Assembly (NCBI GenBank): GCA_031281485.1
Contig: JAITFI010000044.1
Coordinates: forward strand, 1 to 33,952
Direction of reading: 5' to 3'
DNA length: 33,952 nt
DNA from: Chitinispirillales bacterium
GTDB taxonomy: Bacteria; Fibrobacterota; Chitinivibrionia; Chitinivibrionales; Chitinispirillaceae
Shown here: positions 1-6,353 of the stretch, piece after piece
Numbering within the stretch: the stretch's first letter is position 1
How the letters are laid out: every line of letters begins with the position of its first letter
Made by a program: the position numbers and the translations under genes
The notes under the pieces: model-generated
Told to the model about the DNA's origin: nothing
Databases searched by the model: none
Seen by the model: only the letters and a program-made list of their open reading frames with translations

Positions 1-44
1 TTCTCGGCGGCCCGCTCTTCGGCACTTAACTTGTAACGCGGCAT
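1..44 (-). CDS. 5' end of a gene running off the window (hypothetical)
   Basis: Reading leftwards from an ATG at 44-42, fourteen complete codons are open to the window edge, giving a polar, charged start (MPRYKLSAEERAAE). An excellent ribosome binding site, AGGAGG on the minus strand (51-56), sits six bases upstream. The gene lies downstream of the membrane-protein gene at 173-1519 on the same strand, so the two may be co-transcribed. The visible part is too short to assign a family. Confidence 0.6.
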   Translation of the reverse strand, partial: MPRYKLSAEERAAE

Positions 45-172
45 ACAATACCTCCTTTAGGGGATTTAGTAAATATAATCCCTGCTCGGAGGTTTACACA
101 AAATTTGAATCAGTCTCGATATTTAGGCTCCTTGATTATGCTTTTAACATCGTTTGGCTGAACACTATTAAC

Positions 173-1519
173 CTAATATATCTTACTATCAATCACATCG
201 CCTATAACATAGCCTACTAAAGCACCGTTAACAGCGCCAACGGCTACGGACGCTGTGCCGCCGTAAAGCGCATCGCCAAGAGCAGCTGCGGCAGCTGCGA
301 TCATCGCCCCGACTATCACTCCTCCACAACCAAATCCGCAAACACCTCCACAGCCTAGGTCAAACTTTCTACGTCCCACCCCTATTCCTAATACGAGAGC
401 AAACACTATCGCTGTAATCGGTATATACACACTATCATCAAGAAACTTCCATCCGCAGATTCCACCGATTACTCCGCCTGACAGAGAACCGAGAATGATA
501 CATAATTTTCTTTGGCGAGCCCATTTTTTAGACTGTTGCTCGGCTTCTTGTTTAGCTTTATACTTATCAGGATATAGTCGTTTCCATTCCTCATCACTCT
601 GTTCTTTCTCTTGTTTAGCTTTATACTCATCAGGATATAGTCGTTTCCATTCCTCAGGCCATTTTCGAGTTTCCCTCGCTTCCCGCTTTTCCTTCACCTT
701 CCTCTCCCGTTGATAACTTTTCCTCGCCGTAGTTTCACCCCAATGTCCAAATTCATATACCATATCGCAAATCGTACGACCCATAAAAAAGCCAATAACT
801 GCGCCACAAACCACAACAACAATTGTGGGAACTATCGTATTATCCAGAATATTTGAGTCAATTGCCGCCTCAGCTATCTTCAAAAATATCATTAAAGCAA
901 TCCACGTCCCCAAACTCCAAGCGCAGCAACTTTTTATTGGTTGGCTGCAACCGCCTTTATAGTTATATTCGGTATACTCGCCGCTCAAACCACGAATAAG
1001 ACAAACTATACCGAGCGCTATAGCGCCAGTTGTTGCAACCACCACTCCCGTTCCAGCCCATGTACTAATATTGCCTCCCAAAAGAAGTAAACCGATTATT
1101 CCGCCTAACAACGTACTAAATGTAATCCAAAACTTCCGTTTGGGAGCAACTATTTTATCATGTTCCCTCTTACGTGCAAAAAACCTTTTCCATTCCTCTT
1201 CACTATTCCCACTACCTACCAAACCCAGTTTCTTCTCCCATATTTCCATCATCGCGCGCGCACCGCCGAGTTTGTCAAGTATTTTCACTTGTGCTTCAGC
1301 AGTACTCATGCTAGTGTTCCTGAACTTATCGGCGGTGATTTCGTCTAGTAGATGTTCTCGGCTGTTGTAGTCCTCTCTTTCGATTCTTACGTTCGAGCCA
1401 AATTTTTTTAAGATGTTATTAGTAGGATCGATGATATTATCATTAGTGTCCTTGATTCTTTCATGCTCACACACTTTGTCATCAGATTCCCTTATCTCGT
1501 CATCAAAATTCATAGCCAT
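173..1519 (-). CDS. Glycine-rich multi-pass membrane protein, function unknown
   Basis: The product is 448 residues. Residues 1-128 are hydrophilic and charged. Hydrophobic, glycine-rich segments follow at about 129-178, 198-218 and 228-250. A very charged cytoplasm-like stretch (260-338) contains two near-identical 21-residue repeats (289-309 and 310-330) beginning EEWKRLYPD, with a weaker echo, EEWKRFF, near residue 108. The C-terminal 110 residues are again glycine- and alanine-rich membrane segments, resembling glycine-zipper regions. A GGAAAGGGG ribosome binding site precedes the ATG at 1519. There is no signal peptide and no catalytic motif I recognise. The gene is more A+T-rich than the core genes of the window, which could indicate acquisition. 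Confidence 0.75.
   Translation of the reverse strand: MAMNFDDEIRESDDKVCEHERIKDTNDNIIDPTNNILKKFGSNVRIEREDYNSREHLLDEITADKFRNTSMSTAEAQVKILDKLGGARAMMEIWEKKLGLVGSGNSEEEWKRFFARKREHDKIVAPKRKFWITFSTLLGGIIGLLLLGGNISTWAGTGVVVATTGAIALGIVCLIRGLSGEYTEYNYKGGCSQPIKSCCAWSLGTWIALMIFLKIAEAAIDSNILDNTIVPTIVVVVCGAVIGFFMGRTICDMVYEFGHWGETTARKSYQRERKVKEKREARETRKWPEEWKRLYPDEYKAKQEKEQSDEEWKRLYPDKYKAKQEAEQQSKKWARQRKLCIILGSLSGGVIGGICGWKFLDDSVYIPITAIVFALVLGIGVGRRKFDLGCGGVCGFGCGGVIVGAMIAAAAAALGDALYGGTASVAVGAVNGALVGYVIGDVIDSKIY
530..655 (-). repeat. Tandem 63-bp in-frame duplication inside the membrane-protein gene
   Basis: Two 63-bp units encode residues 289-309 and 310-330 of the protein at 173-1519. They differ at only a few bases and both encode EEWKRLYPD followed by YKAKQE. 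The near-identity suggests a recent duplication in the charged loop between membrane segments. Confidence 0.8.
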
Positions 1520-1598
1520 ACCCCTTTCCTTTCAATGTTTGCTATAACCCACAAAAGTTTATTCTGTTCAAAAATTGATTACTGCCCCTTTGTAATGA

Positions 1599-3017
1599 CT
1601 ACTGATCCCACGCCCCCCCATTCCTAGAAAAGTTATCTTTCGGTCCGGCGGTGGTTTCTTTGCGTTTACTATCGTAAATTGAGTAATATATAGCATGACC
1701 TTTGCGAGCCAGCACGTTACCCTCTTCGTCTTTTACTGTATTGCCGTTAACAGGATCGCTATTATGACCGATAATGGTACCGCCGGTCTTAGTAAAATTT
1801 GAAGTACCGCTGCCCCAAAAGACCCCGCCGCCGTACTCAGCGGCGGTATTGCCTGAAATGAGGCCGTCACGCATATTAAACGTTGCCAAATATTGACCTA
1901 TATTCACGCCCCCACCCCGAGTAGCTTTATTGCCGGATATAATACCGCCAGTCATGGTAAAGGTGGCTTGATTGATACACACGCCGCCACCTCCTCTAGG
2001 AGTGCTATTGCCGGAGATCAAGCCCCCTGTCATCTCAAATGTTCCTGAATACAAACTTACAGCGCCGCTTGGATTGTCAACAATGGCCGCGCCGTTATTC
2101 ATTTTAAGAGTTCCGCTGGTTATACTAACCATACCTTCGACACACCCAAACCTATATGGATTATCGTTCCCGCTATGCCCTCTAAGGGTAATGTTGTTAT
2201 CTAAAACAAGCGTCACATTTTCCCTCACATCGAACATCGTACCTTTGGACGAAAGCCTGACAGTCCGATTCCCTCCAATGCCTCTGAGAACGACCGTAAC
2301 GTTGACAGCGCCTTTATATTCAAGCTTTTGCGGAGCTATGCGTTCATCGGCGTTCACGTCAACAATGTAGGTATTGTGGCTGTCCGCGCTTTTTTGCAGC
2401 CAAGCTAATTTTTGAGCGAGGCTGCCCCCCGGAACCGCCGTCCCTTGAATAACCGGTTCGGTTTTTCCGGACGCGGCGGCGGCTGTCTGCTCCGAATATT
2501 GGGAGGCCGGAACTGCCGAGTAACCCGAAGCCGCCGGCACCGCAGGCCTCGGCCCCACCGGCATGCCGAGCATAGACCCTATCTGCCACTGTATGATGTC
2601 TATAATCTTCCCTCCGGGCGGCAGTTCCACCATATCCGCGAATTCCGCCACTTTGCTTTGGACGCTCACCATCCTCGTCGCCACGTATGAGGTGCCGTCG
2701 AGTTCCGAGCGTTGGACGACGCACACGTACTCCGCGCCCGCGTCCCGACCGAGCGCGGCGATGTCGCCGTCCGATACAGATCCGCTCATCTGACGCTTCT
2801 GCTCCTGCGCCACAAGGTCTATGGCGTCTACGGCTATCATTTGGTACTTGCCGCTCTTGATCAAAGAGGTATTGACCGCAGACCGGATGGCGTCACGACC
2901 TTCGGGGTTGCCCATTATGTAGACGGCGGCCTTGGGTTTGGATTGCCCGAACGCGGCGGCGGACAGAACGCATAGCGCGACGGCGCATTTAACGAAACTT
3001 CTGAGTAACGCTGTCAT
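1599..3017 (-). CDS. Secreted protein: CsgG/LpoB-like N-terminal domain plus beta-helix-like repeats
   Basis: The product is 472 residues. A signal peptide covers residues 1-25 (hydrophobic core, cut near AFG-QS). Residues 28-150 form an alpha/beta domain starting AAVYIMGNPEG, with a central ALGRDAGAEYVCVV motif. It resembles the CsgG/LpoB-type periplasmic fold and is clearly related to the two such domains in the protein at 21254-23047. A Pro/Ala-rich linker (155-200) leads to a region (about 235-420) of short repeats of the type FxMTGGxISGNxxxxGGGV, typical of right-handed parallel beta-helix proteins. The likely location is outer membrane or surface. ATG at 3017 has an AGAGAGG ribosome binding site about nine bases upstream. 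The fold assignment is by eye, and the function is unknown. Confidence 0.8.
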   Translation of the reverse strand: MTALLRSFVKCAVALCVLSAAAFGQSKPKAAVYIMGNPEGRDAIRSAVNTSLIKSGKYQMIAVDAIDLVAQEQKRQMSGSVSDGDIAALGRDAGAEYVCVVQRSELDGTSYVATRMVSVQSKVAEFADMVELPPGGKIIDIIQWQIGSMLGMPVGPRPAVPAASGYSAVPASQYSEQTAAAASGKTEPVIQGTAVPGGSLAQKLAWLQKSADSHNTYIVDVNADERIAPQKLEYKGAVNVTVVLRGIGGNRTVRLSSKGTMFDVRENVTLVLDNNITLRGHSGNDNPYRFGCVEGMVSITSGTLKMNNGAAIVDNPSGAVSLYSGTFEMTGGLISGNSTPRGGGGVCINQATFTMTGGIISGNKATRGGGVNIGQYLATFNMRDGLISGNTAAEYGGGVFWGSGTSNFTKTGGTIIGHNSDPVNGNTVKDEEGNVLARKGHAIYYSIYDSKRKETTAGPKDNFSRNGGAWDQ

Positions 3018-3654
3018 TAAAAAAGCCTCTCTGTTAATGTACGAAAATCCGTTTTATCGCCAACGATAATTCTTGAGCGCGTTCGTGTTATAGGCGGGCC
3101 TAACGGCAAGCGCAGCGAAAAACCGCGCCGAACGGTATCTGCTCTTCGCGAGGTTTGTTCTCAGTAACGATGCACCTAAAAAGGACGTGTTTAGACAATA
3201 CCCTACTAAATGGTGGGATATGATTTGTCGTAACTCGTTTAAAATCAACGACTTGGGGGGGGGGGGGGGGGGGGGGCAAAATTGGTGACAATCGGCGGCG
3301 AGGCGCACGCGTGTTTAAAAACAAACAAAAAAAAATGCGGCGTTTGTCGTATTTAATTCGATAATTTTCATAGCATTATCTCGTTTCCCAGCCGTTCCAA
3401 CGGCCATTGTCTTTATCAACGCCAATCGCTGCTTGTCCGAGACTAACCCACATACGCCCCGTCGATAATCAGCATAACCACGCACAAACAGCCGCTGTAA
3501 CAAGCGGCACCAACAACGGCCGCCGCCCCTGCCGGAGCGTCATCTTGCCTTATTAAGGCCGGATTTTGTCTACTTTATCAAAATAATAATTGGGTACTAG
3601 GAAAATCAAGAATTTTGCAAAAAATTTGCGCCGGCCCTCCTCCTGTCTCTACCC
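3018..3654. other. Gene-poor stretch with no supported coding sequence
   Basis: The short open frames here owe their length to the poly-G tract or to low complexity. None has a ribosome binding site together with a recognisable domain. The stretch holds the 22-base G run at 3255-3276 and a small hairpin (GCCGCT 3491-3496 with AGCGGC 3503-3508). A possible promoter for the gene starting at 3017 reads, on the minus strand, TTGGCG (3058-3063), 16 bases, TACATT (3036-3041). I recognise nothing else in it. Confidence 0.5.
3255..3276. repeat. Homopolymeric tract of 22 guanines
   Basis: Twenty-two consecutive G residues on the plus strand lie about 240 bp upstream of the start codon of the secreted beta-helix protein (3017, minus). 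Tracts this long are very prone to slippage during replication and are used for phase variation in several bacteria. Here the run lies in a non-coding region, so any effect would be on transcription, or it may be neutral. The exact length is also sensitive to sequencing error. Confidence 0.95.
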
Positions 3655-3973
3655 GCCACCGCGACAATACCCGTCGAAAGTCGGATAACAGGTTGATTTA
3701 TATGCTGAATATGAACATTTTGGGTCTCGGCTGAGTAACGCGGCGGGACGGAGGTTTGGGGCGGGGAGCGGCGTTTTGGCGGGCTTTGCATAAAAGATTT
3801 TGCCCCGTCCGCTCCCGCGTCTCACCGCCCCCGCCACCCAAGCGTTGTCAGGGCGATCTGGGAAGGCGGGATCTGCCGGTGGGCCATAATTTTAAGATAT
3901 GGAAGCCGGATTTATACGGCGCTGAACTTTTTGAAGATTTTTCTTGACCGGCTCACAGAAATATATTAAATTA
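3655..3973 (+). repeat. Dispersed repeat copy 1 (modules A and B) ending in a promoter
   Basis: Module A (about 3655-3796) contains a core near 3668-3775 that recurs at 4722-4830 and 5221-5327 with more than 90 percent identity by eye. Module B (about 3851-3973) recurs at 5324-5446. About 80 bp between the modules is absent from copy 3. Module B ends in a promoter-like sequence directed at the downstream antitoxin-toxin pair. There is no open frame conserved at protein level and no terminal inverted repeat that I could see. Confidence 0.85.
3944..3972 (+). promoter_or_regulatory. Predicted sigma-70 promoter at the end of repeat copy 1
   Basis: TTGACC (3944-3949), a 17-base spacer and TAAATT (3967-3972) point at the antitoxin gene beginning at 4019. 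The same arrangement with the same spacing, TTGACA-17-TAAATT, is present at the matching place in repeat copy 3. This conservation supports it as a functional promoter. Confidence 0.55.
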
Positions 3974-4018
3974 GAGTAGAGCGATATCGTGGTTTATTAT
4001 CCTTAACAAGGGGCTAAG

Positions 4019-4264
4019 ATGAGCGAAATATTAACATTGAACATGGATTCGGAAGTAGTTAAATTCGCTAGTACTTTTTCTAAGAAGATTAACAAGCCTA
4101 TCTCTAGAATCGTAGAGGATTATTTTATTGAGTTAAAGAAAAAGAACTCCGATGATTTACCTTTACCTCAAAACCTTCAAGAGTTGCATGGTATTTTTGA
4201 AGGGATAGATACTCCAAATAAAAAAGAATTGAGGAAAATGTTTCATGAAAAACACGGTGATTGA
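4019..4264 (+). CDS. Antitoxin of a PIN-domain toxin-antitoxin pair
   Basis: This 81-residue protein starts MSEILTLNMDSEVVKFA, an arrangement typical of ribbon-helix-helix or DUF6364-like antitoxins: a short strand, then two helices up to about residue 47. A C-terminal tail (50-81, with NLQELHGIFEGI) probably wraps the toxin. The ribosome binding site AAGGGG (4008-4013) is well placed. The last 20 bases overlap the toxin gene, the usual translational coupling of such operons. The protein would bind its own promoter, probably the one carried by the adjacent repeat, and neutralise the toxin. The gene is A+T-rich compared with the flanking core genes. Confidence 0.8.
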   Translation: MSEILTLNMDSEVVKFASTFSKKINKPISRIVEDYFIELKKKNSDDLPLPQNLQELHGIFEGIDTPNKKELRKMFHEKHGD

Positions 4265-4667
4265 TATTAACATTTTTATGGATTTTTTGTTTAATAGGCG
4301 GGGACATGAAAATGTTGCGGAGCTATTTAAGTTCTGCTCAAACGGACGTGTCAAAGGATTTGTTTGCGCTCATGAAATAACGACATTGTGCTATTTTTTA
4401 AATAAATTCGGAGAAGATACGTCAAAAACAAAGGAAATCATTTCAAAGCTAATGAAACAGTTTACGGTTATTGAGATAAATGAAGCGCTGTTAAATAACG
4501 CATTAAATTCAAAAATAGATGATTTTGAAGACGCTGTAATAGAGGTGTCGGCGATTGATAGAAATGCGGATTATATTGTAACAAGAAACACGAAAGATTT
4601 TGAGAAAAGCGTTATTCAAGTCAAAACTCCAGAAGAATTGCTTTTGATAATAAACGGTGAAACGTAG
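4245..4667 (+). CDS. PIN-domain ribonuclease toxin (VapC-like)
   Basis: This 140-residue protein has the PIN-domain layout: VIDINIFMD at the N-terminus with Asp7, Glu44 in AHEITTL, Asp96 in DFEDAVIEVSA, and TRNTKDF (Asn115, Asp118) near the C-terminus. These acidic residues coordinate Mg2+ in PIN nucleases, which as toxins cut tRNA or other RNA. Start ATG 4245 lies inside the antitoxin gene. All expected acidic residues appear present, so the toxin is probably intact. The RNA target cannot be told from sequence. The pair forms an accessory cassette bounded by repeat copies 1 and 2. Confidence 0.85.
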   Translation: MKNTVIDINIFMDFLFNRRGHENVAELFKFCSNGRVKGFVCAHEITTLCYFLNKFGEDTSKTKEIISKLMKQFTVIEINEALLNNALNSKIDDFEDAVIEVSAIDRNADYIVTRNTKDFEKSVIQVKTPEELLLIINGET

Positions 4668-4704
4668 TAGATAAATTAAGGCTAACGTGTCACGTCCCAA
4701 AACC

Positions 4705-4856
4705 GAACCCACCACCGCGGCGATACCCGTCGAAAGTCGGTTAACTTGTTGATTTATATGCTGAATATGAACATTTTGGGTCTCGGCTGGAGTAACACGG
4801 CGGGACGGAGGTTTGAGGCGGGGAGCGGGCGTTTGAGCGGGCCTTGCGTAAAAAAT
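4705..4856 (+). repeat. Dispersed repeat copy 2 (module A only)
   Basis: This copy contains the shared core (GATACCCGTCGAAAGTCGG at 4722-4740, then a segment ending near 4856) but lacks module B and its promoter. It lies between the PIN toxin gene and the ribbon-helix-helix gene at 4940. A short CCGAACCC-type C-rich flank and a separate G+C-rich stretch (4857-4925) surround it. Confidence 0.85.
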
Positions 4857-4939
4857 ACCCCCGCCCGCCCCTGCCGAGATGTATATTATCAATATTCCGC
4901 GTCCCATGAACCCGAACCCCAACCCCAAAGGAGGTAGTT

Positions 4940-5167
4940 ATGGCGACACTGACTGTAGACGACGATGTTCTTCTCAAAGTAGACGAGTGCGCGAAGGAGG
5001 AGGAGATCAGCCGAGAGGATTTTGTTAATCGTGCGATAAGGGTGTATCTGCACGAGAAGTTAATGGACGACCTTCACGCGCACGGGAGGCGTCTGGGGCT
5101 TACGGAGGAGATAATCGCTGAGGAGATAAAGCGTAGCCGTGAGGAGCGGAGGCAAGCCAACGCATGA
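4940..5167 (+). CDS. Orphan ribbon-helix-helix antitoxin
   Basis: This 75-residue protein begins MATLTVDDDVLLKVDECAK, followed by SREDFVNRAIRVYLHEKL, matching the strand-helix-helix pattern of ribbon-helix-helix antitoxins. A charged C-terminal helix (57-75) would contact a toxin. A strong ribosome binding site AAAGGAGG (4927-4934) lies five bases before the ATG. No full toxin gene follows. Instead an ATG overlapping the stop codon opens an eight-codon frame that then stops, and repeat copy 3 begins shortly after. I read this as the remains of a former antitoxin-toxin operon. Confidence 0.75.
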   Translation: MATLTVDDDVLLKVDECAKEEEISREDFVNRAIRVYLHEKLMDDLHAHGRRLGLTEEIIAEEIKRSREERRQANA

Positions 5168-5190
5168 ATTTGGATATCGTGGGCGGCTGA
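5164..5190 (+). pseudogene. Possible toxin stub, eight codons, start overlapping the antitoxin stop
   Basis: The ATG at 5164-5166 overlaps the antitoxin stop codon TGA (5165-5167), the usual coupling in type II toxin-antitoxin operons. The frame reads MNLDIVGG and stops at 5188-5190. Repeat copy 3 starts about 20 bases later. The short frame may be the remaining 5' end of a deleted toxin gene. Chance overlap cannot be excluded. Confidence 0.35.
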
Positions 5191-5209
5191 ACTCTGCAAT
5201 CCGCAACCC

Positions 5210-5446
5210 TAGTCCGCGGCGATACCCGTCGAAAGTCGGATAACTTGTTGATTTATATGCTGAATATGAGTATTTTGTGTCTCGGCTGAGTAACGCGGCG
5301 GGGCGGAGGTTTGGGGCAGGATGCGGCGATTTGGGAAAGCGGGATCTGCCGGTGGGCCATAATTTTAAGATATGGATGCCGGATTTATATGGCGCTGAAC
5401 TTTTATAAGATTTTCCTTGACAGTCTCGCTGTAATATATTAAATTA
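5210..5446 (+). repeat. Dispersed repeat copy 3 (modules A and B fused) ending in a promoter
   Basis: The core (5221-5327) matches copies 1 and 2. It passes directly into module B (5324-5446) at a GCGAT junction, lacking the roughly 80-bp middle of copy 1. Module B matches 3851-3973 of copy 1, including the promoter at its end. The copy directly abuts the next small gene at 5452. Confidence 0.85.
5417..5445 (+). promoter_or_regulatory. Predicted sigma-70 promoter at the end of repeat copy 3
   Basis: TTGACA (5417-5422), a 17-base spacer and TAAATT (5440-5445) are conserved in place and spacing with copy 1. Transcription would be expected to start near 5452, which is the first base of the downstream ATG, so the transcript may be leaderless. 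Confidence 0.55.
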
Positions 5447-5451
5447 TCCAT

Positions 5452-5682
5452 ATGATACGATATGCGGAAGATATTGTAAAAGAGGAATGCATGGTAGACT
5501 TTCTTACGGAATATTACGAACAGGATAAATCATCCTTAATCAAATATTCTATCAGGGAGTTGTATGAGGATATAATGGACAAACAGGCTATTGCCGATTA
5601 CGAAGCAAAAGAGAAAAACGGCGGAGTAAAATTTATTGATTCCGCCGAAGTATTAAATATGTTGCAAAATCAAAAGCGTTAA
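5452..5682 (+). CDS. Orphan small antitoxin-like protein (RelB/DUF6290-like)
   Basis: This 76-residue protein has a C-terminal half (ELYEDIMDKQAIADYEAKEK, then SAEVLNML) that resembles the tail of small antitoxins of the RelB/DUF6290 type. The N-terminal half could form a ribbon-helix-helix unit (helix near 13-24, SSLIKYSIRELYED as second helix). With ATG 5452 there is no leader if the repeat promoter is used. A second ATG at 5491, with AGAGGA (5481-5486) before it, would give 63 residues but lose part of the DNA-binding unit. No toxin gene follows, since lptC begins 71 bases later. Family assignment is tentative. Confidence 0.6.
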   Translation: MIRYAEDIVKEECMVDFLTEYYEQDKSSLIKYSIRELYEDIMDKQAIADYEAKEKNGGVKFIDSAEVLNMLQNQKR

Positions 5683-5753
5683 CGGCAAGGCCAAAGCTCC
5701 TCGCGGGTGCGGAAAGTCGTTCGGGACAATACGATGCAGGAGGAATCAAAACG

Positions 5754-6353
5754 ATGCCTGATTTTCGTTACATCATGCCATACGCCATATTTGCGCTGAT
5801 ATGCGCCGTTTCCTGCGTTTCCGTCGGCTGCGCCCCAAAAAAGGATCCGCTGCCCGTCGGCGAAAAGGTCATATCCGCCCCGCACCAAGAACTGACCGAC
5901 GCCTCCCTGTACTTCTACCAAGGCGACATCAAACGCTGGTGGTTAGACGCCGACTATATGAGCCGGCCGCTCTCCGACAGCGGCGAACTTACCGTCGCCC
6001 CCGTACGCATTACGGTCTACGATACGCTTGGCAAACCATCCACCCGCATCACCTCCGATTCCGGCTCAAGCGATTCCAAAATGGCAATATTCGACCTCTG
6101 GGGCGCGGTGAATATCAAGAACGAAGAGGGGATGACCGTGACCGGCGAACGGCTCCGGTGGTACAAAGACCAGCGGCGCGTTACCTCCGACACCTTCGTC
6201 CAAGTGGAAACAAAAAAAGGCGACATTTTGCGGGGCAAGGGCTTGGAGGCGCGGGACGACTTCTCGCGTTTCTCCTTCAGCGCGGATGTGCAGGGGGTCT
6301 TCCCCGACTTCAAACGCAGGATGGAGGAGGGCGATGAAGACTTCCTCCGTTAA
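5754..6353 (+). CDS. lptC: LPS export ABC transporter periplasmic protein LptC
   Basis: This 199-residue protein matches the LptC family, which links the inner-membrane LptBFG transporter to the periplasmic LptA bridge during LPS transport. The N-terminus is a hydrophobic segment ending in SVGC, a lipobox with Cys26, so this version may be a lipoprotein rather than the transmembrane form of E. coli. The beta-jellyroll region (about 75-195) contains the typical FDLWGAVNIKNEEGMTVTGE and LRWYKDQRRV patterns. A ribosome binding site AGGAGGA (5738-5744) precedes ATG 5754. The gene overlaps the next by 20 bases, indicating coupled translation. It is the first core gene after the accessory island. 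Confidence 0.85.
   Translation: MPDFRYIMPYAIFALICAVSCVSVGCAPKKDPLPVGEKVISAPHQELTDASLYFYQGDIKRWWLDADYMSRPLSDSGELTVAPVRITVYDTLGKPSTRITSDSGSSDSKMAIFDLWGAVNIKNEEGMTVTGERLRWYKDQRRVTSDTFVQVETKKGDILRGKGLEARDDFSRFSFSADVQGVFPDFKRRMEEGDEDFLR

Noticed and set aside
3054-3503. Minus-strand open frames, one containing a run of prolines
   Set aside because: The proline run is only the translated poly-G tract, and the frames have no ribosome binding site or recognisable domain.
3606-4977. Reverse-strand open frames with shared peptides such as SRDPKCSYSAYKST in the repeat copies
   Set aside because: The similarity follows from DNA repeat identity. Copies 2 and 3 carry stops or frame changes, and there is no sign of protein-level constraint.
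3655-5446. Integron cassette array (attC sites between toxin-antitoxin genes)
   Set aside because: The spacing and orientation of the genes suggested it, but I could not find the paired RYYYAAC/GTTRRRY core sites or an integrase gene.
6286-6333. Upstream start codon for the OstA-like gene
   Set aside because: The 16 extra residues are polar and would precede the signal peptide, while ATG 6334 has a strong ribosome binding site directly before it.
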